64,000 nucleotides of DNA from Skeletonema tropicum. Taxonomy: Eukaryota; Bacillariophyta; Thalassiosirophyceae; Thalassiosirales; Thalassiosiraceae. The stretch is taken from positions 1,240,001-1,304,000 of the forward strand of contig CM074137.1 in assembly GCA_037178625.1 (NCBI GenBank), in the 5' to 3' direction. This document shows, in pieces, positions 53,717 through 64,000 of the stretch. Position 1 is the first letter of the stretch. Every line of letters starts with the position of its first letter. Below the pieces are notes generated by a model. The model was not told the DNA's origin. It saw only the letters and a list, made by a program, of their open reading frames with translations, and did not search any database. Position numbers and translations under genes: made by a program.

Positions 53717-54546
53717 GGTGTGACGTGTGTAGCTTGTATTTGTTCTGTGGAGGACTTGTGTTGATCAAAAATTATATCAACCTTCTTTCACCAGTAGAAG
53801 CAGTAGCGGCGCAACTAAATCAAATGTGTAGGCAGCTAGCGCATTGGTGGCTGGTTTGATTATGGCACCGATCATTATTTCATTCAGCAAAGTTTCTGCT
53901 GTTCGCATTTCGCATCGGCTTGGTCTTCCAAAGCTCTCACATGCATGTTGCAAATGAAACATCTTCAACATGAGAAAGGAAAGAATGAGAGCTGACGTTA
54001 TGACATGGTACGGCAACAAAATCCGAAGCCTTTCGGGTTTTTCCGGCTAGTGATACTGAATTCCTACTGTGCCATGCTCCAAGTTCTCCCTTTTAAGCCT
54101 TTTAAAATTTGTTTGAATTGCGTTTTGGCCAAATTTGTCCGAATATTTTGTGATAGCTAGGTTTGTGTTAGCTAGATGGTGTCACATCATACTGAATCTA
54201 CTGCCTACTTAATTAATTAGGGTTACTTAGGGTTAGGGTTAGGGAAGAGGGTTTATCCCTATTTAAGAGGGTACATACACTAAGATTTCTGGAATTTAGA
54301 GAGGGGTCTCACTTCACAAATCCGGGCGGATTCCCCAAATCCTTTCGTTCCATCACACACCTCACACCACCCTTTGTGACGAGGAAGCTGTTCTTCCTAT
54401 CGTACCATACTTCTTATTCTTCCTCGCAAAAAGCATTCCGCTATTCATTCAGCGCTTGCAGCAACCATCCAGTACTTAGTCGGCGGCTGAACCATCCACC
54501 ATCCTCCTCTCATAGCGGATCGAAACATTACTTTGGTTGTTGAAAG
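53717..54546. other. Intergenic with interstitial telomeric tract
   Basis: 830 bp without a gene. Contains four TTAGGG units at 54217-54244 and the promoters of the flanking divergent genes. Confidence 0.5.
54217..54244 (+). repeat. Interstitial telomere-like repeat (TTAGGG x4)
   Basis: One TTAGGG, a TTAC interruption, then three perfect TTAGGG units. TTAGGG is the expected telomere repeat of stramenopiles. Too short for a chromosome end; may mark an old double-strand-break repair, or serve as a Telobox-type promoter element, since it lies about 300 bp upstream of the gene at 54547. Confidence 0.75.
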
Positions 54547-56631
54547 ATGATATTTCGCCAACAAGCTTTGTGCCTAGCATGTACCGCAGCCACCGCTGCT
54601 GCTTTTGTGCCAATCAACCTTGGCATGAAGCTCACACCACGAGATTTGATCTCACCTCGACAACAAAAACAAGATCAGCGTGCGGGCATCACCATATCTC
54701 CTACATCACGCTATCTCCACACACTAAGCGACAATAATAAGAAGAACAAGATATCACTTCAAAGCACACTTACATCTGACGAAGAGGCATCCAAAACAGA
54801 TAATAGTAACGAAGACGAAGACGAAGAAGACTCAATCCCCGAATTCCCAACCCAAAACGAACATGGGATCTACGACATTGTCAACGCCGACCAACACAAC
54901 GCCTGGCTCAAGGCCAACCCCGACAAGCTCATGGTGATCAAATTCTACGCCCCCTGGTGCCGCGCGTGCAAATCCGTCGAACCAAAGTACATTCAAATCA
55001 GTAAGGATCCAAAATACAAAGATATACCCATCATCTTTGGCCAATTGAGTGTGCAGCACAACAAGGCCTACGTGAAGAGCTTGGGCATTATGGCCTTGCC
55101 CTCCATGCAAATATACGCTGGTAGTGAGGGCCTGGTGGAAAATTTCCCCTGTGGTCCATCCAAAATCCCAATGTTGAAACGGAAACTTACCGATACAATT
55201 AATGCCAAGATAGATCCGACCAGTCTTCAATTGAAATTGGATTGTGCCGATCCAGTGAATAGGGAGGCTGAGCCGTGTCGAACACGAACGTTGACTGTGT
55301 TGGATGAGGCGAATGCTACGAATGAGATTGATGAGGTGATTAGTGATCAGAGGAAGGAGGAGAATTTGAGGTATTTGAGGACTGGTGTGCCGTACTTTAA
55401 GGATTTTGAGGATGATGACTTTTATGATTTGATGGATAAGGTGAGTGTTGTTGTGTATGTGCTGTATTATTGGGGAAAGAACATTAAGAGTTCAAATTTT
55501 GTGCCATGATTATACTCATCCCCTCACCTCTATAATATTCAGGCCAAACTGGTGACATTTGAACAAGGCGATGTCATCATGAGACAAGGAATGGCAGGCA
55601 GCATGTTTTACGTAATTGAAACAGGCGAAGTAGAAATCGCAGTCCGAACAGCATTTGAAGATCCTCTCACCACACCCTCCGACTATCTTGGTGCAGTGAT
55701 TAATATTTTGGGACCACACAATTACTTTGGCGAACGTGCACTCATCACCCACGAGCTACGTGCGGCAAGTGTCCGTGCCACCCAAAAAACTCGTTGCTTT
55801 GCATTTGACGTGAATGATATTCCTTCCTCGTCGGTACTCAGTGGTAAAAAGGCAGCTACAAAAGAACGTATGCAGGAGATTAACAACAAGTATGGTACAG
55901 ATGTGTATGACATTGACCTAATTGAAAGCCAATTCACTGGGGCCAATACAGCAAACCAACAGCGTGGAAGTGTTAATACTCCAGCTCAAATTGTGGGTGT
56001 CGATACTGACGAAGATCCAGAAATTACCATGGAACTAGTGGATGATGCGAGTGGTGCACAGGCGAACGAACGTGTCATTTCCCTATTAGTACGATTCAAA
56101 CAAATCCGTCGTGCGGCCAGATGTTTCGAATACATTATGAAAACGAAACCTAAGTTTGGAGATGTTGGGGAGGCAAGGCGTCGTTCACTACTCGTGTCCA
56201 AATTGACCAAATACCAACGATCAGAATTCAAGGATTTATTCAAATTGATTGATCAATCGGGAGATGGCTACATTTCATTACTGGAATTGCGTCGTGCTAT
56301 GGAAAGTGTCGGTGAAAACAAAAGTGACGAAGAACTGTTGCGAATGATAAATAATGCAAACCCTGAAATTGATGGTAATACGGAGATTAACTTTACAGAA
56401 TTCATGGGGATGATGGCAGAAGCAGAATTCTATTACCTGTTCATTGAAACCTTTGAGGCATTGGATGGCAACAAGTCTGGTTTTGTTTCCGCTGGGGATC
56501 TGAATCGTGTTCTATGCGGAGTACGAGATCTTGTGAGTGATGATAGAATGAGTATCATTGATACATCCGATATGGACATGCAAGTCGACTATGAAACATT
56601 TGCGGACATGTTACTGGGCAAACCTTTGTAG
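54547..56631 (+). CDS. Plastid-targeted thioredoxin / cyclic-nucleotide-binding / EF-hand fusion
   Basis: Exons 54547-55440 and 55543-56631 join in phase 0 across a 102-nt intron (GATAAG|GTGAGT ... ATTCAG|GCC), giving 660 residues. The N-terminus (LACTAATAAAFVPINLG) is a signal peptide with a diatom plastid cleavage motif. A thioredoxin domain follows at about 105-215: FYAPWCRACK (active C138-R-A-C141) and the cis-proline P185 in IMALPSMQIY. Exon 2 opens a cyclic-nucleotide-binding domain (about 299-390) with FEQGDVIMRQG, VIETGEVEI and the phosphate-binding YFGERALITHELRAASVRA, keeping both Glu and Arg. At least one canonical EF-hand lies near 527-545 (DQSGDGYISLLE); a second loop (DGNKSGFVSAGD) and two degenerate ones follow. 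It could combine redox, cNMP and calcium signals in the plastid. Fusion and targeting are seen in sequence; the signalling role is inference. Confidence 0.85.
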
Positions 56632-56710
56632 AGAGTTCAAAGGCACAACAACACACCAAATTTTGTAAACATAGTAATTCAAAGAAATATGCTGCGAAAA
56701 AATTCGCCAT

Positions 56711-58226
56711 TTAAGCTGTATCTGAATTCCCTTTGATATTTGTGTCTTTCCCACCGCACATGCGACTACCATTGGCATGGCTAAATATCGGCATCATCCT
56801 CTCTTTCCTCTCAAAGCCATCATCAAACCTCTTCGGTGGAGCCACCACCATCATTTGACAAGCCCGTCGTTTCCCCCATCGACTCCTATCAATTTCTGGA
56901 AACTCCTCTGGACTGTATCGTACCTCCTGCCACAACTCTGTCTTCTTCTCCTGATCATCCTTGGATATAACCTCATCATAGGCCATTCCGTAAAAAGTAC
57001 ACGCCCAAAGGACCCTTTACCTTCACCTTTCCCTCATAATACTCTACAAACAATTCCAAATATCGTTTCATCACCGGATGGCGCGGCACCACCCCAATAA
57101 ACGCTTGGAAGAACCTACCCAGATGATTGGAATCCTTGTGTACCAAAGTCGTTACAAATTCAGTCTGAGGATCAATCACCTGCCATAATGGTATAGAACG
57201 AGTCTCCACATCAATATCAAAGTATAGTCCACCAGTTTCATACAATGCTGCACCTCGACAAATGTCCGCCTTGTACATTCCATGCGTTTCTTTCAAAAAG
57301 TAGTTGGTGAGATTGGTATCCATACCCAACGTTGCCTTTATGGATTGAAGGCAGTCGTCATCATTGAGAAATCGTATGGTGGATTCTGGATGGAGGGTTG
57401 TAATTTGTTGTACGTTTTGAGAGAGTGATCTGTCTTCGGAATCTTGTAGTTCGGATGTGGGCGTGGTGAGTAGATTGGTATGATAGGTGAATGTTAGGAT
57501 TGGTGGTATGATGTGTCCATGATGATTGTTTTGTTGGACTTTATTGGTTGTTGTTTTTGTAGCTATTTCTTGAGATGAGGAGGATTCCTTGTTGTCATTG
57601 ACACTATTGTTGGTGACTGAATTACTTTTGGAACATGTTTCTTCCCAGAATGCTTTTTATGATGAAAGTTCAAGTTGGAAATCTTCTCTTGAGAATCACT
57701 GCCCTTTACTGTTCGGTGGCAATGGTACACTCAATTTTGGACTATTTATATGTTGCTATTGTTGACCTCATTAATACTGCTGCCAACGACTAGTTTTTTT
57801 ATCATCATAATTGTTACTATGATGATCATGCCTTAAAGAATGATGTGGCTGCACTTCTCCTTTTTTTCCAATCCACAGCACACCAATGACAAATATTACA
57901 CCAAAACACACCAATTTCAATTTCAACCATCGCTGCTCTCTACTCTCATAATTATTCCGCTGCAGCAATCTCGCTCGTGACGCACGCAAGTTTTGAATCA
58001 CCGTCGTAGACGACGATAATTTTGGTACGGTAGACGAATTATTATGAGGAGCATTGGCGGTATGTTTTGGCGTGTCGGAAACAATGGACGATGCGGCTAG
58101 CTCAGCTGCGGCAACGGCACTGTTGGAGTAGTTTGAGGGGAAGTGATCGGGTGAGGTGGAGGGAGGGACTATTCTGCGGCGGTAGCGGCTGCTGCGGCCG
58201 CTGGAAGGGGAGAGGAACGGCGGCAT
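56711..58226 (-). CDS. Type II membrane glycosyltransferase (DXD, Och1/sugar-transferase type), one-base frame offset
   Basis: Exon 1 (57791-58226) has a Ser-rich cytosolic N-terminus and a membrane anchor (LKLVCFGVIFVIGVLWIG). A 138-nt intron is inferred (57653-57790, phase 1, weak donor). Exon 2 continues with IPPILTFTYH, ESTIRFLNDDDC, KADICRGAALYETGGLYFDIDVETR (the DXD nucleotide-sugar site) and VVPRHPVM. This pattern belongs to the glycosyltransferase sugar-binding DXD family that includes Och1 and related alpha-mannosyl or galactosyl enzymes of the Golgi. Near the C-terminus the frame runs into a stop at 56976, but a +1 step within the five-T run at 56992-56996 continues the protein to 56711 (GVYF-YGMAYDEV), for about 458 residues. 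That T run is a typical place for an indel. A 31-nt GT-AG intron starting at the same place is a weaker alternative. Confidence 0.7.
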
Positions 58227-59526
58227 GGTTTGACGTTACACTCTAATAGACCTGGTTATTGCTTATTGCGCTTATTGAAGCGCTCTCCCACGGCATTTTT
58301 CAAATCCCTCGAACTGCAACCCCAGTTCCAACAAAATGTTATACCCCCTATTTTAAAGATAAGATTCATCAGACACAATAATTTTGATATGAATTTTTAC
58401 CCCCCTCAATCCCAGCCTAGCCAAAAATAATAAGTATGTAGGAGTATCCCAAAGTTACCCCAAGGGTTACGATACGGTTGTTAGTTGTTTGTTGTTTGAG
58501 ACGATGAGAGACCAAGGGTAAATAAGCAGGGTTGGCGACGACGGTTCCCGCAAAAATTTTACCTACTAAAAATGCCGAGTACCGTTACCGTCTCGTCCGC
58601 AAACTGGAATGCGAAACGCAGTGCCGGTCCGAACAGGATGATCAGCTAGCAACTGACTCACCACGCCGATCAAGGCACGGCACACGGCATCCATGGTCAG
58701 CGTTGCCGCCGCTGGATTAGACCAAGTCAATCGCCCTAATATGGGACGATCGGTGGCTGATCGTTACTATGGATTATTATTTTGGTGTTGGAGTCCTCGC
58801 CGCTGCCAAACTCCCTGAGAGAAGGCGGTATGGAGGCAATATTAGACGGTCACGTCCGGCGAGCACCGCCCACTGAACAATGCTTATTGAACGTCCCAAG
58901 GAGCGTTTCCAGCGGATCCAAGCACGATAACATGAACATAATAATCCACAGTAACAATCAGCCACCGATCGGCCCATATTACGGCTATTAACTAGGTCTA
59001 TTTCAGCGGCGGCAACGTCGCCATGGTTGAGTATTCAATTTGAGCTTTCAATGACGTGGATCAGGTAGGACAACCGAGACTCAATGAAAGGGAGCGAGAC
59101 TCAATTATAGGGAACTCAAAGCCGTAACGACACTCTTACTTAACAAAAATTTGATGCCGTTTCCTGCACACTTTTAATCGTAGCAGCGATACGTTGGAAT
59201 GCGTAATAGATCGCTAAATCCGAATACCGGTTAGCGGACGAGATGGTAAATTGATTTTGAAATTTCACAAAACGACGCCAACCCTGCTTATTTACCCTTG
59301 TGAGAGACGCCATGATAGATGATAGATGTTGCCGTGCCAGCATCACACACCATCAAGCCAGTTCTCGCTCCATGAATCCTAGGCTACACATGAAAGAAAA
59401 GCATAACTCAAATATCGCAAATATCGCAAATACATACGTCAGGTAGAACAGCAGAGATAGCCTGAGGCACCAAGAAAGCAAATCATCAATCAAGAGCAAG
59501 CAAAGCCATCAAGAAGCCATAACATC
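58227..59526. other. Intergenic, mostly a hAT-type MITE
   Basis: Contains the element 58513-59300. The rest is promoter sequence for the two flanking divergent genes. Open frames inside the element are short and unlike proteins. Confidence 0.6.
58513..59300. mobile_element. hAT-type non-autonomous element with TIRs and 8-bp target duplication
   Basis: The left end starts CAAGGGTAAATAAGCAGGGT and the right end is its reverse complement: the TIR is 25 bp perfect, extending to about 28 bp with one mismatch. TGAGAGAC directly precedes (58505-58512) and follows (59301-59308) the element, an 8-bp target-site duplication. The length is 788 bp with no transposase. The 8-bp duplication and CAAGGG end fit the hAT superfamily. 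A shorter diverged relative lies at 27791-27955. Confidence 0.9.
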
Positions 59527-61167
59527 ATGATGGCAAGATGGTGCTATCTCCTTATTGCCTTGCTCCTATCAGATGCAAGAGCTTTTTCTACAAACACCAA
59601 TTCTGAAAACAATCTAAGACTTAAACTCAACAAGAAATCATTCACGGATGTCACCTTGAGATCACTGGCACCTCATCACGAAGAAGCACTGTGCCACAAT
59701 AATGCCCAGGAAGATCAACAGCAAGAAGAACAAGATCAGATTCGACAACTCCTCATTGGAAAGCACAAATGGCTCGGTGGAGCTATATCTGACAGTGGCA
59801 CGATCTATGGGATTCCTTCTCATTCCAATTATGTCATTTGTTTGTCTCCTTCCATGCATCATGATGATGATAATGATGATTGTTCCTATCAAATCAACAT
59901 GCTACGTCTTCCATCCTACATTACCAACAACGCCAAACGAGACGGTGGGAAGCACAAAGATCATCATTTCAAATGGCTACGTGGGATCATATCTGACAAT
60001 AATCTGTATGGCATACCCGCATGGTCAAAGGATGGTGTACTAAAAGTCAATATTGACGAGTGGTCCAAGTGGAGAGAGGCCAATCCATCACGTCGAATTA
60101 TTGATGGAAATGATGAACTATCGAACAAGTTGGTTACTACCATTCCATTTCCAGATGCAAATGATGAAGAGCAGCAACACTATCGATGGGCGTGGCATGG
60201 TGCTGCTTTGAACAAGAACTCGACTGCAATCTATTGTATCCCTTCGAATGCTCAGCATGTGCTGAAGGTAGATTTAGAGACTTCCACTGCAAGCTATCTG
60301 CCCATTCCTCCTTTGCTGCAAATGGATCCATCACAACATGCCAAACTGCTAGCTGGTTCCAACAAATGGTATGGCGGTATCTTGGGGAATGATAATTGTG
60401 TCTACGGCATACCTTACGCAGCAGGAAGTGTTCTTTGCATTGATGCAAATACAGATCAAGTATCGTTACTTGGTGATTTTGGTTGGAACAAATACAACTT
60501 TCACGGAGGCATCAAATCGAGGAAGGGGGCCATCTATGCGTTTCCTGCACATGCAAATGAAGTTTTGAAGATTGATACAACAGTTACGAATAATGGAGAT
60601 GAGAAGCTATCACTCTTGCCAATTCAACGTGCATCTTATGACAATGATCCAGTGACACGTTATAAGTGGCTTGGTGGCTCTATTGGCAAGGACGGCAACA
60701 TATATGGAATGCCTTCGGATGCGTCGTCAGTACTACACATCAATGTAATGAATGATGTTGTGACAACATTTGGATGTATACAAGACAGTGATCCAGATAG
60801 AGTGAATGCAGATGGCTCAAAATACATTAAGAAGAACAAGTTCCAAGGAGGAGTTTTAGGTCGAGATGGGTTCATATATGCACTCCCCTCGAACGCCAAA
60901 GGCATACTGAGGATTGACACTCGTCCAGTTTCTGACGAGGAAGGGAAAGGAATCTTCCTTGATAAGAATCGAGTTAGCTGCATAGGTTCGCTGGAACAAA
61001 AGACAGATAAGTGGCAAGGTGGTTTTGCAGTGAAATCTGGCGAGATCATCGCAATCCCAGAGAATTGTAATAGTGTATTGAAGGTGCTGCCTCCAACTTC
61101 GCAGGATGCCGATAGGTTCATTGTCGAAGGACTAGCCGACGGCGGTGTGGAAATAAGTACGCTTTAA
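59527..61167 (+). CDS. Plastid-targeted repeat protein, likely eight-bladed beta-propeller
   Basis: 546 residues, no introns seen. The N-terminal signal peptide (CYLLIALLLSDARAFSTN) ends in an ARAF-S motif typical of diatom plastid import. The body has eight repeats of about 50-65 residues built on KW.GG...G.IYGIP......VL.ID. Examples are KWLGGAISDSGTIYGIPSH, KWYGGILGNDNCVYGIPYA and KWLGGSIGKDGNIYGMPSD. Such regular WxGG/IYGIP motifs point to a beta-propeller. No catalytic residues stand out, so a ligand- or protein-binding role is inferred. Similar repeat proteins are frequent in diatom genomes, but I know of no named function. Confidence 0.8.
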   Translation: MMARWCYLLIALLLSDARAFSTNTNSENNLRLKLNKKSFTDVTLRSLAPHHEEALCHNNAQEDQQQEEQDQIRQLLIGKHKWLGGAISDSGTIYGIPSHSNYVICLSPSMHHDDDNDDCSYQINMLRLPSYITNNAKRDGGKHKDHHFKWLRGIISDNNLYGIPAWSKDGVLKVNIDEWSKWREANPSRRIIDGNDELSNKLVTTIPFPDANDEEQQHYRWAWHGAALNKNSTAIYCIPSNAQHVLKVDLETSTASYLPIPPLLQMDPSQHAKLLAGSNKWYGGILGNDNCVYGIPYAAGSVLCIDANTDQVSLLGDFGWNKYNFHGGIKSRKGAIYAFPAHANEVLKIDTTVTNNGDEKLSLLPIQRASYDNDPVTRYKWLGGSIGKDGNIYGMPSDASSVLHINVMNDVVTTFGCIQDSDPDRVNADGSKYIKKNKFQGGVLGRDGFIYALPSNAKGILRIDTRPVSDEEGKGIFLDKNRVSCIGSLEQKTDKWQGGFAVKSGEIIAIPENCNSVLKVLPPTSQDADRFIVEGLADGGVEISTL

Positions 61168-61195
61168 CTCTTACAAGCAATAACTTTGCCTCAAC

Positions 61196-63443
61196 TTAAT
61201 AAACGAGTTCTTCCTTTGAACTGAGGATTGTCTCGATCGTAACTTCCCTTGTAGTAAAGTTGCTTTCGTCCTCACTATCGTATCCGTTGAGCAATGCCAT
61301 ACGTTCTTGCTTCATATTTGCCCTAATCTCCTTAAGACGCGCCAGAGTAGCCCTAAACGCAGCACGGTTCTTTCTCTTTCCTCTTGTCTCATCGAGACGA
61401 AGCTTTCTCTTCTTGGCTTCATCAAAGGCATTGAATTGCTTTCTCGTACTTCTTGAGATTCTTGGACACTTCTGCAATCTCTTTCTTATTGAAGAGCTTC
61501 TCACGTGGTCGCCATTGGAATTGGTAAAAGGTTTCAAAACTTTGCTGAGAAATCTGTTTCCCCTGAAAGGACCAGATGATGTATCCGTTGTCCATGGCGA
61601 ATTTGAAGTGACCGCCACCAATTGGTTGAGAGACGGTTGTAGCAAGAGTCCTTCCACTTGGGTCCCAAAGAACTTGGTTTGCACGGTAATGCTCCTTGAT
61701 AACCAACGATTTGTTGTCCACATCGTAAAATTCAAGAGTTCCAGAAGCAGAATCTCCAAGTGCAGCGAGGATGATAGTACGTCCAGCTGGACTCCAGAAG
61801 ATGCAGTTGCATTGCTTTCCTTCCAATGTCTCGACCTTGTTAACTTCTGCCACAAGTTCTTTCCCGCTGCTCTTCTTCTTGCCCTTCTTCTTCTCGGGTT
61901 CACTCATTCGGAACATATCGTAAAATGTGACGTTGACCTTGGTGCTGGTTGGGTTCTCAGCATGAATACTGTTGTGTACATTGAAAGATGAGATGAATAA
62001 CGCTGTGTGAGCAAAAAAAAATAGACAAAAAAGTTCAACTGTTCCTATCCAAACTTTCAACACCACTTACATTGCAAATCGAGATCCTTGAGGCTCCCAA
62101 GAAAATGCCATAACAGCATCTTTGACATCCAACATTTCTACAGGAATTCCAGGTTCATTCACTCGGAAGAGCTCCAAGTTGTTATACAGCGTCTTCTTTG
62201 ACTTGGTATGCCGAGTCACCTTGACACCCAAATACTCTCCATTTTCTTGCCACACCAAGGAACACTTGGTAACATTGAACAAGTTCTTTTGACGCAAACT
62301 CTTCCTACTTGGCAATTCAACCAGATCAACGTGTGCCGGCTGATTCTTGTGCTCGGGAGCCCAATAGGCAATAATGTTAGCCTTGGGACTAAACTGGAAC
62401 TCGCAAATTCCATCACATGCCAAGGATCGCTTGTCAAGAAGCTTCATTGTAGGAGTTTCAAAAATAGAGATGAGATCCTTGCCCATTCGTGCCAAGTACT
62501 TATCATCATGACTCCATTGGAATGGTGGAGGAGGAATATTGGACTTTTCTTGCTCCGAAAGTTTGTCATCCAAGAAGTCCTTCGGGTAGAGAGGGAATGC
62601 ACGCAGGCATTTTCCAGTCTGGATAGAGAAGACCTTGATCGCATGAGGATCATTCCTATTGTTGTTATTAGTCATCATGTAATTCTCCTGGGGAGAAAAG
62701 ACGACAAAGTCCACACCTGGGGCGGCAAACCTCTGCAATTTCTGAAAATTCTCGCCTCCCCAAAGAATAACTCCTCTGTTGGGCACAAGTGTGGCAAAGT
62801 AACTTCCCTTGGGACTCCATTGAACATAATATTCACACCATGCAACACCTGCCTCCTTCTCACGGGCACCATCGTAATCCAGAACTGGTGCCTCCCGACC
62901 ATCGTTCCAGTACACAGCAGTCTCCTTCCCTTGACGGATGGCAAACTGGTCACGCTGACAAGAATCCTCCAACCAGCTCATAGTATTCGGTGGTTCCTTA
63001 AATGGCTCTGGTTCCGGCTGCTTGAATTCTTCCTCTTCCACTTCGTCCAAGTGAGATGCACGTTCGTAGGGCAACACATGAAGAGCGTGGTTTTTATCGA
63101 ACTTGTACTCTTCCAGCACTTCAATGGCCTTCTTGGCATCACCTACAGTTTCATACTCGATAAATGCACATCCAACAGTGGCACCTGCCTCTTTATCAAA
63201 TGGCATGAAGAAACCATTAAAGTCAGAACCCTCATAATTGGCAAGAGGACCAATACGGCTGACGAGCTTGAGCACAACTTTGCCAAGTTTTTCATACTTT
63301 GCCTCTGGAACTTTGGGGAGGTTTGTAATGATGACGCATCGGTCGAAGCTCTCATTCAAGGGTGGGTATTTTGGCTCCGGCTCGAGAGGAGCGTCGGAGA
63401 AGTATCCATCGAGGGAGGCGGCTTCGTCTGCTAGGTCGGCCAT
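61196..63443 (-). CDS. EIF3B: Eukaryotic translation initiation factor 3 subunit b, one-base frame offset near 3' end
   Basis: Start ATG at 63443 (AACCATGGCC context). Exon 1 is 62071-63443. A 102-nt phase-2 intron (61969-62070) leads to exon 2, 61196-61968. Near the N-terminus is an RRM (CVIITNLPKVPEAKYEKLGKV ... VGCAFIEYETVGDAKKAIEVL). The WD-type propeller follows (VQWSPKGSYFATLVPNRGVI, SPQENYMMT, NCIFWSPAGRTIILAAL). The protein scaffolds eIF3 at the 40S ribosome. In the conserved C-terminal helix the frame steps +1: the minus strand reads AAAGCAATTCAATGCC, and skipping one A (61436-61437) continues KKYEKA-FNAFDEAKKRKLR to the stop at 61196, about 714 residues. Without the skip the protein ends after four wrong residues. 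eIF3b is essential, so this is either a sequence error, a true short isoform, or recoding. Confidence 0.9.
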
Positions 63444-64000
63444 GGTTGTTTTATGTTGTGGTTTGTGTGGCAAAAATAAGGGGAGTGAAATGGGACGACG
63501 ACAGACGACAGTAGAGAGAGACTTTCACTCAAGCGGGGAGGCGGGCGGGAGCTTTTCTGCTTCATTTCAATCACGCTCGCTCCTTGGCCTTGGTTTGCTG
63601 GTGTGCTGCCCGGTGTGCTGCCTGCTGCCTTGTAGGAGCTCGCTTGATTCCAACATCGAGATTTTCAATTGAATATAATCCCTCTTCTTGTTGACCTCAC
63701 AGCTACCATACTTGCTACTTGTACTTGCTGCTTGAGATTGAGAATACTGTGTATTGCAACCGGCATGCATTATCATTTAGTAGTAATCAGTATCGTATGT
63801 ATTTGAATAGTCTTCATTTCTTCTTGAGTATTGTAACCGGCATGCATTATCATTTAGTATTAATATATTGTATGTATTTGAAAGAGTACCATACTCATAT
63901 CTTCTTGACGGATATATGGTCATTTCCTCTTGACACAATCTATCTTGTGCCCAGCCTTCCAGTGTTGGACTTGACATTCCTTTCCACAGTACCAAGCTCC
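63444..64000. other. Upstream of eIF3b; partial direct repeats
   Basis: Promoter and 5' region of the minus-strand eIF3b gene. No gene seen. Contains the tandem 77-bp repeat at about 63751-63890. Confidence 0.4.
63751..63890. repeat. Two tandem copies of a 77-bp unit
   Basis: ACCGGCATGCATTATCATTT occurs at about 63759 and again 77 bp later, followed in each by TATGTATTTGAA. Both are non-coding. Confidence 0.75.

Noticed and set aside
62208..63434. 408-residue plus-strand frame opposite eIF3b
   Set aside because: Shadow frame of a recognised conserved gene; no domain of its own.
1..64000. tRNA, rRNA or spliceosomal RNA genes
   Set aside because: Searched by eye for T-arm (GGTTCRA) and U2/U5/U6 motifs; none in a suitable context was found. 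Weak or intron-bearing tRNAs could be missed.

Overview
This window is nuclear DNA of a photosynthetic stramenopile, most likely a diatom. Five things point that way. Several proteins carry N-terminal signal peptides ending in an A/S-x-A/S-F type motif, the signature of bipartite plastid targeting in algae with secondary plastids. The UMP synthase is fused in the order OMP decarboxylase then OPRT. Genes are compact, with introns mostly of about 77-160 nt and GT-AG borders. A short TTAGGG tract is present. One small membrane protein ends in a perfect KxxK lysine cluster like those of diatom silica-associated proteins. No rRNA, tRNA, CRISPR array or bacterial operon was seen.

Layout. 0-9 kb is gene-poor and repeat-rich: a perfect 57-bp inverted repeat, a small membrane protein, a Mutator-like transposon (3387-7296) with 92-bp terminal inverted repeats, and a small spliced membrane protein. 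9-34 kb is gene-dense: a CoA-type Nudix hydrolase; a five-exon plastid-targeted Ala/Lys/Pro-rich protein divergent from a tandem GT31-like glycosyltransferase; a UBL/F-box/SirB1-like protein; a JAMM-domain deubiquitinase-like protein with three C2HC repeats; PRPP synthetase; a small SH3-like protein; a GPKOW/MOS2 splicing factor; a RING-TRAF membrane E3 ligase; and an unknown protein. 34-43 kb holds a membrane Nudix-like protein and two copies of an unknown membrane-protein gene. A DDE transposon interrupts the upstream flank of the first copy, and a 184-bp satellite array lies between the copies. 43-46.6 kb holds UMPS and a pair of about 361-bp repeats whose stem shows compensatory base changes. 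47.5-64 kb holds a MITE, a HAD-like protein, a plastid DnaJ, an unknown protein, a second RING-TRAF membrane E3, an interstitial telomeric tract, a plastid thioredoxin/cNMP/EF-hand fusion, a DXD glycosyltransferase, a hAT-type MITE with 8-bp target duplication, a plastid-targeted repeat (propeller-like) protein and eIF3b.

Themes. Four genes belong to the ubiquitin system (UBL/F-box, JAMM, two RING E3s). PRPP synthetase and UMPS make and consume PRPP in the same pathway. Four proteins look plastid-targeted. The strongest candidates for new biology are the thioredoxin/cNMP/EF-hand fusion, the covarying repeat pair, and the recurrent single-base +1 reading-frame offsets in otherwise healthy genes, including eIF3b. 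Sequencing or assembly error is the first thing to exclude for the last of these.

Gene models were spliced by eye, so exon borders marked as inferred should be checked against RNA.
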